57,479 nucleotides of DNA from an uncultured Alphaproteobacteria bacterium (GCA_944393225.1 CALXZK010000010.1:1-57479), one strand, 5' to 3'; counted from the stretch's first letter, positions 45,915 through 54,761 are shown. Numbers and translations are program-made. Notes: generated from the sequence alone by a model not told the origin.

Positions 45915-46414
45915 GGCTTTTTTGCCAAGGGTTGATGAATTTGTTCATCAATAATCTTTTCGCCCCATTCTTCGGTTATTTTTTCTAATTCTTTATCAAT
46001 ATTGACTAAGCGTCTTTGTGCTGAATTTTGAGCAATATAGGCAAAAAGGTTAGGCATTTCATGATAAACCAGAAAGCCAAGAGCTGCCGAACCTAACATG
46101 ATAATCATATTAAAAACGTCACCTAAAATGGTGAAGGCATTGTCAAAACTAAACTTATTAATAAGATTGATGAGATATACAAACAACCCCGATAAATTGA
46201 AGCAGCCGACAATTACCAATTTGGCTGAATTTTTGGGATCAACAATTAAAATGGTAATGGTCGGAAGTAATCCAATCAGCAAAACAATTACAGCCGGCAG
46301 AAATGATGATGCCACAATAGCTAAAAACACAAATAATAAACTTTTTTGTGCTAGAGAAAGTGATTTGAATGATTTCTTAAAATCAACATTTTTTTTCTTA
46401 GGCATTTTTTTCAT
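45911..46414 (-). CDS. Membrane protein linked to the pseudokinase
   Basis: 167 residues with about four membrane segments (residues ~25-57 in two spans, ~66-86, ~100-125), a basic N-terminus (KKMPKKKNVDFKKSFK) and a helical, acidic cytoplasmic C-terminus. The start overlaps the pseudokinase stop in an ATGA junction, so the two are translationally coupled and probably work together at the membrane. Family not recognised. Confidence 0.72.
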   Translation of the reverse strand: MKKMPKKKNVDFKKSFKSLSLAQKSLLFVFLAIVASSFLPAVIVLLIGLLPTITILIVDPKNSAKLVIVGCFNLSGLFVYLINLINKFSFDNAFTILGDVFNMIIMLGSAALGFLVYHEMPNLFAYIAQNSAQRRLVNIDKELEKITEEWGEKIIDEQIHQPLAKKP

Positions 46415-48453
46415 TGTGATATCCATTGCATTAGGTTAAACGTGAAGGAAGCAATCATGGTCATGACGGCCAAAATGCTGGAAAATTTAATGGCATTTTC
46501 TTTTGCTTCTTCAATTATGCGTCCGTTTTGAGTCAGCAGCTTGTTCTTTTCGGAAAGAAGAGAGATGATTTCTTTTTTGACCTTGCGGAACATTTCGGTA
46601 TCTTTCTCTTTGGTTTCCGGATCTTCTAAAGCTTGGCAGATTTCTATTATTTTTCCGCTTTTGGCTACTTTGGCTAAGTCTTTTTCTATTTTTTTCTGAA
46701 GTTTGAGATTGTGGTAGCTTTCAATAACCGGTTTGGAAATGCTGCTCAGCCATTGTCCTAAATTGATTAATTGTACCGGACCATATTTTTTTTGCATGTC
46801 GGCATATAGACGTATGATGGCAGAAATTTGCATACCTTCTTTATTGGCATTTAAATCCAAAATAATGCCGTCTATTTTTTTGCCGAGTTTGCAACGTAAA
46901 AAGGCGATAATGTTTTTATCGTATGGTCTGATTTCTCCTTTGATGTTGAGGTAGTTGGCATCAAGAGCTTTTAGGACACGAGCCCCCGTATTGACATATT
47001 CTTCACCCAACAAAGGACTGAGGCAGGGAAGGTCTTCATCCAATTCATAGATTATGCGTTCCAATCCGTAACCTATATCTTTACGATTGATATTGATGCG
47101 AAGTTCGGATAGGTTCATCGGGGTTCTTAAATCAGGTTGTTCCAGATACCAATTGCGGATGAGCTCGGAATTGAACAAGTCATAGAAATTGTTCAAATTG
47201 ATGTTGTGTTGCATGCAATAATATATAGCTTTTGAGGCGCCGTCCGGAAAAACGGAAATATCGCGAATGTGAATGGGGGCGGCATGATCTAAAAGTATGC
47301 ATATTTGAGAGATGACCATATCATGACTGGAAGATTCATCTGTTTGGGAAACCAGCTTTTCAATATGAGAGTAGATTTCATCATTCTCTAAACCGTTTTT
47401 TACCCATTCCAACAGTTTACCGGATTTGATAATTTCCCAACCGTCATTCGGGTTTAAGTATAAGGCATAAGCTACTTCTTTTGCCGAGGAGCACTTTTCG
47501 CCGTTTATGGTTAAAGAGCGTTTTAGTTTTTCTTGCAGGTTGTGTGATGCGATATAAGGTGTTTTGCCTTCAAGATAATTGTAGGTTTGAATGAAGTTCC
47601 AACGAGCGTTGTTATCATCAGCCAACAATCCTTTGAAAACGGAAACCAAACTTGTTGGGATTTTTTCTTCGGTAGAAAGAATGTTAAAAGAACCTTTTTT
47701 CATTTTAAGACGGATAACTTCCGAAACACTTAAATCAGATAAAAGTTCTTTACCGTAAAGCAAACTTAGACAGGTTGCACCGATGGCATAAATATCGTTC
47801 TTTTCGGTTCCATTGCCTCGACCAGCAGGCATTGCCATCAAACTTTCAATTGTTTCATAAGCTGCCGGTTGGTGATATGCCGGAAATGAGGCTAAACAAT
47901 CGCCAACAATAACTTCAGTGCAATCTTTGTTGCGGAAGAATAAGTTATCTGGGCGGATGGATCTGTGAATGATGCCATAGCCTTTTAATGCTTCTGCCGC
48001 GGAAATCAAGCCTAAAATGATATGCTTAAGGCGAGAGTGGTTTACCTTTAAGTTTAGCTCATCCAAATGGTCAAGCACTTTTCCGCCTTGCGGCAAAACA
48101 TAAATTAAAGCAATACAGTTACTCTTTTGAATCGGATCTCTTATAATACCATATTCGACCAACTTCATGATGTTTGGGTGGTCAATGGATTTGACATAGG
48201 GCAACAAAGAACTACGCGGACAGGTTTCTCGGTTGCAAATCAAAGCAAAAAGTTCTCGCCTTGTATCAATGCGGTCACTCACTTTATAGGCGCGGGCACC
48301 ATTACTGTTTAAGTTTTCTAAAGGTGCATTAAAGTTAATATCATAACGCTCCTTTAGCAAAACTTTTTTCTTATCGACTTTTTCAGCACCTTGTTCTAAT
48401 GCTTGCTCGGCGGATTCTGCTGCTTTATCTTGCACAATATTTTCTTCTGCCAT
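46411..48453 (-). CDS. Membrane-anchored pseudokinase-like protein
   Basis: The N-terminal half of this 680-residue protein (about 45-300) follows a Ser/Thr kinase fold: DHPNIMKLVEYG, hinge region, GIIHRSIRPDNLFF (163-170 as HRSIRPDN), VIVGDC (183-186), and a SLMAMPAG...NDIYAIGATCLSLLYG stretch like the APE-helix F region. The catalytic Asp of HRD is Ser165, the DFG motif is D-C-L, and neither a glycine loop nor a VAIK lysine is visible. It should therefore bind partners rather than phosphorylate. Residues ~320-640 are an unknown helical part. One membrane helix ends the protein (about 652-675). Coupled to the small membrane protein downstream. Confidence 0.75.
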   Translation of the reverse strand: MAEENIVQDKAAESAEQALEQGAEKVDKKKVLLKERYDINFNAPLENLNSNGARAYKVSDRIDTRRELFALICNRETCPRSSLLPYVKSIDHPNIMKLVEYGIIRDPIQKSNCIALIYVLPQGGKVLDHLDELNLKVNHSRLKHIILGLISAAEALKGYGIIHRSIRPDNLFFRNKDCTEVIVGDCLASFPAYHQPAAYETIESLMAMPAGRGNGTEKNDIYAIGATCLSLLYGKELLSDLSVSEVIRLKMKKGSFNILSTEEKIPTSLVSVFKGLLADDNNARWNFIQTYNYLEGKTPYIASHNLQEKLKRSLTINGEKCSSAKEVAYALYLNPNDGWEIIKSGKLLEWVKNGLENDEIYSHIEKLVSQTDESSSHDMVISQICILLDHAAPIHIRDISVFPDGASKAIYYCMQHNINLNNFYDLFNSELIRNWYLEQPDLRTPMNLSELRININRKDIGYGLERIIYELDEDLPCLSPLLGEEYVNTGARVLKALDANYLNIKGEIRPYDKNIIAFLRCKLGKKIDGIILDLNANKEGMQISAIIRLYADMQKKYGPVQLINLGQWLSSISKPVIESYHNLKLQKKIEKDLAKVAKSGKIIEICQALEDPETKEKDTEMFRKVKKEIISLLSEKNKLLTQNGRIIEEAKENAIKFSSILAVMTMIASFTFNLMQWISQ

Positions 48454-48587
48454 ATCTAATTTCTTTCAAATTACCCTTCTATTGACTTTATGTTAATATA
48501 TATATGTTAATAAAGAACAAATAAATTGAGAAATCTTTTTTTTATGTATATATTTATAACAGTTAACGTAAAAAATGGTTAAAAACG

Positions 48588-49700
48588 ATGGTCAGTGACA
48601 ACAGAATTAATTTTGGCGCCGATAATTTGGCGTATTTGGAAGAGTTGGATGATCCCACGGTAACTCGGGCCGATATTGGGATTCTCAAAAAGGCTTCGGA
48701 CTTTGGCGTCGATTTAGACGGCGTTGAAAGTTTGGATGAAAGTTTGGGAACGCCAAACAGCAAAACTTCTTCTTTTGCGCCCGTCGTTGTTCAGATTTCA
48801 GATTCTGCAAATCAGAATACTCCAAAAAGTGCCAGACTCAAAAATGAGTGGGGCGCTTTTTCTTTATCTATGCCAGATGCCGTGCTAAAAATATTTGAAC
48901 TATCCGACCGTCCGTTCATTATCATTCGTGATGATAAAGTGGTTTATTTGAATAATACGGCGATGGCCATTTTGGAAGTGCAAAACGAAAACGATATTAT
49001 CGGCTATAGTTTTTGGAACTATGTTGATAAACAAGATTGGGAAATGTTGGCTCAAAATGTCGGTGCCATGCTGACAGACGGTAAAGTTATTCAAACACGT
49101 TTGAAAACAGCTAAAGAACGGATTTATAAAATCAATCTTCAAGCCATGTACATTGATGATGGTGAGCATTTTACTTTTGTTTTGGTTGGAGACAGAAAAA
49201 TTAAATATAATCCGGGGGCTGGTTTGTATGATGCCGTTACCGGTTTGCCAAACTTTTACCTTTTTGAAGACCGTGTTCAAATTGCCGTTAATAACGAAAA
49301 ATATAAAGATATGCGTCAACGCAAAAATATGATGGCGGTATTGGGTGTTTCCATTGACAATATGGAAGAACTTAAAGAAGCCAATATGGTCGATTTTGTT
49401 TTGAAAAAACTGGCTTCAAAATTAGTTTTCCGTTTGAAAAAGAGCTATACGGTTGCGCGTGGTTTGAAGTATCCATTTTGGCTTCTTATCAATGATTTTA
49501 GTAATGAACATGATTTGGAAGTTGAATTGGAAAAAATCAAAGCCATTTTTGATGAACCGGTCGTCGGAAACTATATGGATTATAATATTATGACCAGTTT
49601 TGGTTATAGTATTTATCCAAACAATGCCAAAACCGCAAACAAGTTGATTGAAACGGCAATTGATGCTATTCGTACAGCAGTAAAGTACAAAAATTCTTAA
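48588..49700 (+). CDS. PAS protein with degenerate GGDEF domain
   Basis: 370 residues: an unstructured N-terminus (1-85), a PAS domain (about 100-215, FELSDRPFIIIRDDKVVYLNNTAMAILEV) and a GGDEF-type fold (about 218-368). The fold is recognised by the start DAVTGLPNFYLFEDRVQIAV and the end SFGYSIYPNNAKTANKLIETAIDAIRTAVKYKNS. The active-site loop GGDEF is replaced by YPFWLL, so c-di-GMP synthesis is not expected; it may bind nucleotide or act as a scaffold. No membrane helix. The stop overlaps the convergent trmN stop by TTAA. Confidence 0.85.
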   Translation: MVSDNRINFGADNLAYLEELDDPTVTRADIGILKKASDFGVDLDGVESLDESLGTPNSKTSSFAPVVVQISDSANQNTPKSARLKNEWGAFSLSMPDAVLKIFELSDRPFIIIRDDKVVYLNNTAMAILEVQNENDIIGYSFWNYVDKQDWEMLAQNVGAMLTDGKVIQTRLKTAKERIYKINLQAMYIDDGEHFTFVLVGDRKIKYNPGAGLYDAVTGLPNFYLFEDRVQIAVNNEKYKDMRQRKNMMAVLGVSIDNMEELKEANMVDFVLKKLASKLVFRLKKSYTVARGLKYPFWLLINDFSNEHDLEVELEKIKAIFDEPVVGNYMDYNIMTSFGYSIYPNNAKTANKLIETAIDAIRTAVKYKNS

Positions 49701-50440
49701 AGTTCGTCGTAGCTTTTTCCTAAACGCAAAATTTGATGCGAAATTTGCGTATATTCTCCGTTGTTTTCATGAATGATTAAGCCTGAGTGGATTTTTGTCG
49801 GCGTATGGTTGTCTTTTTGTGCGCGCACGATAACTCTTTTGGCATTTTGACCCGATTTTGAGAACAAAGGTATCACTTCAATATGTCCGAGTTTGCCGTG
49901 AATGGAAGCTAAAATTTCATCAAGAGCTTCGGCTCGATTAATTATATAAAAATGTCCGAGCGGAGCAATCATCTTAATACAAAAAGCAATCCATTCTTGC
50001 AAAGAAAAATTGTCGTGATTATGCGCCAGAGCTTTGCTCTTGTTAGGAGAGGGCATGTCGCTTTCCGAATATGGCGGATTGGTGATGACATGATTAAAAC
50101 GGCAATTCTTAATATCTTGCGGTTTATTTTTTATATTGCAGTTTATATATTTCAAAAAACTATCAAAACCATTGGCTTTGGCACTTAAATTAGAAAGCTC
50201 GGCTAATTCCGGTTGCAGCTCCAACCCTGTAATAAGAGGTTGTTTTTCGGCAAAACGTGAAGCCAAGCATAGAGATATGGCGCCAGTGCCGGAACCAACA
50301 TCCAAAATGCTTTCGCCTTTTTTGATTTTGCCAATCATGGATGACAAGAGAACGGCATCTGTTGAGGCTCGATACCCGTTGAGCGGTTGAAAAATTTTAA
50401 CCCTCTTGTCTAATAAATAATCATGGCTATAATCATCCAT
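49697..50440 (-). CDS. trmN: TrmN6-like tRNA methyltransferase
   Basis: A class I S-adenosylmethionine methyltransferase of the TrmN6/YfiC group, which methylates A37 of tRNA1(Val) in E. coli. The 247-residue protein has YRASTDAVLLSS before the SAM motif LDVGSGTGAISLCLA, the acidic end of strand 2 (GLELQPELAELS) and the catalytic NPPYSES. N6-adenine methylation is inferred from NPPY and from the family. Single gene, divergent from the HAD gene. Confidence 0.88.
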   Translation of the reverse strand: MDDYSHDYLLDKRVKIFQPLNGYRASTDAVLLSSMIGKIKKGESILDVGSGTGAISLCLASRFAEKQPLITGLELQPELAELSNLSAKANGFDSFLKYINCNIKNKPQDIKNCRFNHVITNPPYSESDMPSPNKSKALAHNHDNFSLQEWIAFCIKMIAPLGHFYIINRAEALDEILASIHGKLGHIEVIPLFSKSGQNAKRVIVRAQKDNHTPTKIHSGLIIHENNGEYTQISHQILRLGKSYDEL

Positions 50441-50500
50441 AGCGTAACAACCTTTCTTTATTGTTTTGATAAGGCGTATCTTAAACGGGGTTTAAAAAAA

Positions 50501-51346
50501 ATGCTAGATAATATTTTGAGTTTAAAAGATAAATTTGATGTTTTTGTTTTGGGTGTTAATGGTGTAATCTGGGACGGAAAAGCTCCGATTGAAGGTGCTC
50601 AGGAACATTTGATTGAGCTGAGAAAAGCCAAGAAAAAAGTTATTTTACTTTCTAACGGAACGCAACTTAAACCTCAAGCGGAAGAAAGCCAAGCCAAACG
50701 AGGCTTTATCAAAGGTGTGCATTATGATGAAATTGTCACTTCCGGTGATTTGGCTTATGATAATTTTTCTTCCGATACGCGTAAACTTAAATTTTATCAG
50801 TTTGGTCGTGCCAACAAAGCATTATTTGCTGATTGCCCTTATCAAGAAGTATCTTCTTCCGAGGAAGCCGATTTTGTATATATCGGGGAGCCGCAGATTT
50901 TTGAAGGTGGTACATGGAAAGATTTTTTGAATCTGCAACCTTTTGAAGCAGAATTACGTAGATTTTATAAATTAGGATTACCTCTTATTTGCGCTAATCC
51001 GGATTTGCGTTCTCACGAGAAACCGTATGAAGATGCCGTTGTTCGTGAAGGCTCTGTAGCTCGTTTTTATGAAGATTTGGGCGGCGAGGTAGAATATTTT
51101 GGTAAGCCATATCCGCTTATTTTTGATTTTGCTTTGCAAAATATTGATACGCCGGATAACCGAATTATCATGGTTGGAGATACTTTGGAAACTGATATTT
51201 TGGGAGCTAAAAGTTATGGAATTAAAACCGCACTGACCATGACCGGTGTTGCCAAAGAAAATATGGAAATTGAAGGATTTCCTTCTATCGGGCAATATTG
51301 CGGGGAAGTGCAGATTATTCCTGATTTTATTTTGAAAAGCTTATAA
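50501..51346 (+). CDS. HAD-IIA (NagD-like) protein lacking the catalytic Asp
   Basis: 281 residues of the HAD subfamily IIA (like TIGR01459 in alphaproteobacteria). Motif II (VILLSNGT), the C2 cap (about 80-190) and motif IV (IIMVGDTLETDILGAKSYGI) are clear. Motif I, normally with the nucleophile Asp as in DxWGVIxxG, reads VLGVNGVIWDG, with Gly where the Asp should be. A phosphatase would be inactive. The start MLDNILSL is preferred because a frame starting at 50423 would run antisense into trmN; GGGG lies upstream. Its terminator overlaps the end of sua5. Confidence 0.82.
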   Translation: MLDNILSLKDKFDVFVLGVNGVIWDGKAPIEGAQEHLIELRKAKKKVILLSNGTQLKPQAEESQAKRGFIKGVHYDEIVTSGDLAYDNFSSDTRKLKFYQFGRANKALFADCPYQEVSSSEEADFVYIGEPQIFEGGTWKDFLNLQPFEAELRRFYKLGLPLICANPDLRSHEKPYEDAVVREGSVARFYEDLGGEVEYFGKPYPLIFDFALQNIDTPDNRIIMVGDTLETDILGAKSYGIKTALTMTGVAKENMEIEGFPSIGQYCGEVQIIPDFILKSL

Positions 51347-51376
51347 AAAAATGCGGAAAATTTCCGCATTTTTTTT
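51346..51376. terminator. Bidirectional terminator
   Basis: A stem AAAAAATGCGGAAA / TTTCCGCATTTTTT with almost no loop and T runs on both strands, between convergent genes. Confidence 0.88.
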
Positions 51377-52325
51377 ATTCTTTGTAGGAAGCTCTTTTTA
51401 TTCGGTCATTGATGGCCAAACCCAAATCGTTTTCGGGAATGGGTGCCATGGCAATACCTTTGAAATTGGTTTGCGTATCGGCAAAGCGCAAATAAGCAAA
51501 GAGGTTAGCGGCAGCTTCGCGCAAATCACCTTTCGGGCTCAAATTGAGGTGGGCTTGCGGGGTGTCACCAAAACCGATATAAAATTCATCATCTTTGGGT
51601 TCTGTTACATTGATGCGCAACGGTCTTCCGGGGGCATAGTGCTTGAGCAATTGCCCGGGGGCGCTGGGTTTGTTGGGGTCACCGTGCGAAATGATGATTT
51701 TTTCACCGGTATATTCTTCCAGCTCTTCTTTGCTCATACCGCCGGCTCTGAGCATGACAATATCTTTGGTGGTTAAATCAATAATAGTGGTTTCCACGCC
51801 CACAGTGCAACGACCGCCGTCTAAAATCATATCAACTTTATCGCCCAAGCTATTATAGACGTGGTGCGCGGTTGTCGGAGAAATGCTCTTAAATTTATTA
51901 GCCGAAGGAGCAGCAATCGGGGTGCCGGACAAACGTATCAACTCCAAAGCAATCGGGTGATTGGGCATCCTGACGGCAATATTCGGCAGACCGGAGCAGA
52001 CCAAATCGAGTGCATGATTTTTATCTTTTCTCTTCAAAACAAAAGTCAGCGGTCCGGGCCAAAAATGGCGCGCCAAATCCATAACGCGGCTATCAGTTTC
52101 GGCATATTCCGGCAAAAAGTCTATATCGGCAATATGCGAAATCAGCGGATCAAAAGTCGGACGTTGCTTTACTTCAAAAATGTTGGCAACGGCTTTAGGG
52201 TTATAAACATCTGCACCCAAACCATAAACAGTATCAGTCGGAAAGGCAACTAAGCCGCCGTTTTTGATGGTTTCAGCAGCTTTTTTGATGTTTTCTGGGC
52301 TGTATTCATAAATATTGTTCATCAT
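51375..52325 (-). CDS. sua5: L-threonylcarbamoyladenylate synthase (Sua5/YwlC)
   Basis: Makes threonylcarbamoyl-AMP from threonine, bicarbonate and ATP for t6A37 in tRNAs. The 316-residue protein has the YrdC domain (GGLVAFPTDTVYGLGAD, KQRPTFDPLISHI, APSANKFKSISPT) and the C-terminal Sua5 domain joined by PGQLLKHYAPGRPL, so it is the long form. Start ATG at 52325 (or 52322). It overlaps the end of the upstream SUKH-like gene by 20 bases, so this essential gene is transcribed with the HNH/SUKH pair. Confidence 0.95.
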   Translation of the reverse strand: MMNNIYEYSPENIKKAAETIKNGGLVAFPTDTVYGLGADVYNPKAVANIFEVKQRPTFDPLISHIADIDFLPEYAETDSRVMDLARHFWPGPLTFVLKRKDKNHALDLVCSGLPNIAVRMPNHPIALELIRLSGTPIAAPSANKFKSISPTTAHHVYNSLGDKVDMILDGGRCTVGVETTIIDLTTKDIVMLRAGGMSKEELEEYTGEKIIISHGDPNKPSAPGQLLKHYAPGRPLRINVTEPKDDEFYIGFGDTPQAHLNLSPKGDLREAAANLFAYLRFADTQTNFKGIAMAPIPENDLGLAINDRIKRASYKE

Positions 52326-52734
52326 TTTCTATCTTAAATAAATATTTGATTGCATTTATTAAATCTGAACACCTTTGTACCACTTCCAAACTATCTTTGT
52401 CAATTATTTGATAACATTGCTTTGAGTGATTGTAGGCTAAATAGTCAAATTCATCATATCCCAAGATGAGCACATTTTCTTTATCGGGCAGGTTTAACAT
52501 CTCATTTTCGGCAAAAATATCCAGATGGTAAGAGCGGGGATTGATACCGAACAAATAGCAACCATCAAACTCTGCTGTGTTGAACTGATGTAAAAGTTCA
52601 GTAAAATCGTGAGGAATGGGAGCTATGTTATTGATTTTTAAGTCTTGTTGCGTGCGGATGATTTGCTCAGCGGTTGCCGGTTTGGCTGTGAGCATCAAAG
52701 GAAGATTTTTTAATGTTTGTATCAGTTCTTGCAT
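52306..52734 (-). CDS. SUKH-superfamily (YrhA-like) protein, probable immunity factor
   Basis: 142 residues with the SUKH/SMI1-KNR4-like plan: an N-terminal helix, P-x-D-F-x-x-LL-x-x-FN (IPHDFTELLHQFNTAEF), GCYLFGINP, and the central LILGYDEFDYLAYN strand pair followed by YQIIDKDSLEVV. Family members closest in pattern are the YrhA-like proteins; SUKH proteins are widely found as immunity proteins next to nuclease toxins. Here it lies 3 bases after an HNH-like gene on the same strand. Binding and blocking the neighbour is therefore a good guess, not shown. Confidence 0.7.
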   Translation of the reverse strand: MQELIQTLKNLPLMLTAKPATAEQIIRTQQDLKINNIAPIPHDFTELLHQFNTAEFDGCYLFGINPRSYHLDIFAENEMLNLPDKENVLILGYDEFDYLAYNHSKQCYQIIDKDSLEVVQRCSDLINAIKYLFKIENDEQYL

Positions 52735-52737
52735 GTT

Positions 52738-53940
52738 TTAATTTCTTTGTTTCTTTTGTTTGATAAAAGTTAAAATGGTTTCTCTATATTCTTCTTTGGG
52801 TTTGTGATAGATTTGGAAGTTTTTATCAAATCCGCCAAAAAATATAAGCTCTTGAGGAAGTTCAAGCCGTTTTACTTTTCGGTTAAAAATCGTTTTGCCC
52901 AAAATATTGGTATCAAATAGGTGCATCATTTGATGATATGGTGATTGCAAAATTAGGCATAAATTTGAAGGAGCATTAGCAAGACTTAAATTTTTTTCAC
53001 TTTTGCAATCTTTTACCGGATATTTATGGTGGATGTTAAACAGTGGGGGAACATAGCCAAACTCTTTCATTTGTGAAATGCTTCTTTCTACAAAATCTTG
53101 ATAGGCATTTGGGTTTTCATCAAAATTAAAATTCAGCCCTTTGTTCCGGTATGCTTGAATGATGACGAGCTTATTAACTTGGTAATAGTTGCGGAGTTCT
53201 TGTTCATGATGCTTAATGAAAAATTTAATGAATTTCATTTTGGAATTTTCAAAAGGGGGTAATTTGTGTTTGATGGAATAATTTTTGAGAAGAGCTATTA
53301 AATCATAAGAATTTAAATTTTTTATATCTTGTTTGTGAATGTTAAATTCGGCTAATGCCAGCTTAAATATTTGGGATCTTTCTACAAAAGACGGAAATTG
53401 TTTGAAGTATTTCCATGCTGGAATTTCTTCTAAATTATAATTATGTGGAGAAAGGGTGTGTTTGTTTTCGTTTTTGTTTTGAGTTTTAATATATCTTTGA
53501 AAAACTGGAGAAAATTGCTCTTGAGATGGATAGTGTGATAAGCCTTGAAAATCTGTTTTAATCAGAAATTTTTCTTCTGCCGAGATTTGGCTTTCTTCGC
53601 GCTCAATAAAGCGAAGATTTTCTTCTTTCATTATCTGTTCTATATTTTGTTTGATTTCTGAAGTCTTGCCACTGGCAATATTTAAGATAAGTTTTTCTGT
53701 GATAATTTTTTTATAAAGTTGATATTGGTATTCTTCTGTGTTTTTTTTAGAGGTCGTGATAAAAAGGTCATCAAGAGAGTTTTTAAGACCAAGGAGCTTT
53801 TCATATAATATAGAGGCATTTGATTTGATACGCCGCCGTTGCTTTTGAGAAATGGCATCCAATGCTTTAGGCAAAACAATAATATAAGCTAATTCTTTGC
53901 CCAAGTTTAGTTCAATTCCAGGCGGTGTATTTTCTTTCAT
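52738..53940 (-). CDS. HNH-type nuclease-like protein, probable toxin
   Basis: 400 residues with a long, Lys-rich helical N-terminal part (about 1-290, no signal peptide or membrane helix, no known delivery domain) and a compact C-terminal His motif. The motif is FNIHHKYPVKDC (His304, His305), then PSNLCLILQSPYHQMMHLFD (Asn326, His336, His340). The HH..P...N.....H...H spacing is that of HNH/ββα-metal nucleases. There are no zinc-knuckle Cys pairs. GCGGAG is the ribosome site. With the SUKH-like gene 3 bases downstream it forms a compact two-gene unit like a nuclease toxin and immunity protein. The targets and any export route are unknown. Confidence 0.68.
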   Translation of the reverse strand: MKENTPPGIELNLGKELAYIIVLPKALDAISQKQRRRIKSNASILYEKLLGLKNSLDDLFITTSKKNTEEYQYQLYKKIITEKLILNIASGKTSEIKQNIEQIMKEENLRFIEREESQISAEEKFLIKTDFQGLSHYPSQEQFSPVFQRYIKTQNKNENKHTLSPHNYNLEEIPAWKYFKQFPSFVERSQIFKLALAEFNIHKQDIKNLNSYDLIALLKNYSIKHKLPPFENSKMKFIKFFIKHHEQELRNYYQVNKLVIIQAYRNKGLNFNFDENPNAYQDFVERSISQMKEFGYVPPLFNIHHKYPVKDCKSEKNLSLANAPSNLCLILQSPYHQMMHLFDTNILGKTIFNRKVKRLELPQELIFFGGFDKNFQIYHKPKEEYRETILTFIKQKKQRN

Positions 53941-54083
53941 TTTTTTCTCCGCTTTGTCTTATTTTTTTCAAGAACATCATATTTTATATCATTTGTTTTG
54001 TCTAATATTTTTTTTCTTTTTACACCGTTTGTTATATGTTTTTTTATCTTTTTTTGATTTTATACCCTTAAAAGGAGTTTTTG

Positions 54084-54761
54084 ATGCTCGAAATTGTGTT
54101 TGATGAAAATAAATCTTCCGACTTTTTAGGACAATCTTGTCGTTTGATAAAGATTGAGGATTCTTTTTTGTCTTCTTGGCAAAAAATGAGGCTTTATGTT
54201 CGGGATTTGTTGAAAGAATATGCTCACGAGCGTGTACTTAAATTTCAAACCAAGCAAGGAAATTTTCTCTATTTTTTAGCCTTGGCTTTTTCAATAGAAA
54301 GTTATGCCGAAGAAACAAATTTAGAAACAGTTGTTTTTGAAGTTGAAGATAGCGGGAAAGCTTTTGAGCAATATCGGCCCTTTGCGGCACTAACCAACGC
54401 TCTTCGGTATATGCGCGATTTGTTGCGTATGGATGAAAAAGAGGCTTATGCCGATATTAAGCGTTTGGGATATTTGGGGCTTAAAATTCATGAAGATTAT
54501 CTGAAAAAACAAATTGTTGTTCAATGGCAAGAAGGCAAATGCCCGCAATATTTTTGTGCAAATCAAAAAAATGCCGCCTTCTTATTGATTGCGTTGTTTA
54601 AGTTTTGGGCAATTTGTAAGGATGAACAACAAAGAATCGGAATTATCGGAGAAAATGTTTTGGGAGATGTTATCCTTCCCAATCTTTCAACCGAAGATGA
54701 AATGATTGAATATGTAATAAACAAGACTGTGAGGGAAAAATGCAAGTTGATGACAGATTAA
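54084..54761 (+). CDS. Unknown protein upstream of the aminopeptidase
   Basis: 225 residues, soluble, mixed helix/strand with many aromatic residues; no signal peptide. The ATG at 54084 has AAGGAG six bases upstream. It overlaps the aminopeptidase start by 22 bases, so the two are translated together. No family recognised; a role alongside the peptidase is inferred from the coupling. One TTTTGTCTA element lies upstream (53996-54004). Confidence 0.72.
   Translation: MLEIVFDENKSSDFLGQSCRLIKIEDSFLSSWQKMRLYVRDLLKEYAHERVLKFQTKQGNFLYFLALAFSIESYAEETNLETVVFEVEDSGKAFEQYRPFAALTNALRYMRDLLRMDEKEAYADIKRLGYLGLKIHEDYLKKQIVVQWQEGKCPQYFCANQKNAAFLLIALFKFWAICKDEQQRIGIIGENVLGDVILPNLSTEDEMIEYVINKTVREKCKLMTD

Noticed and set aside
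52738..53940. Septu-type or restriction HNH endonuclease.
   Set aside because: No zinc-knuckle Cys pairs and no ATPase or methyltransferase partner; the SUKH-like neighbour fits a toxin-immunity reading better.
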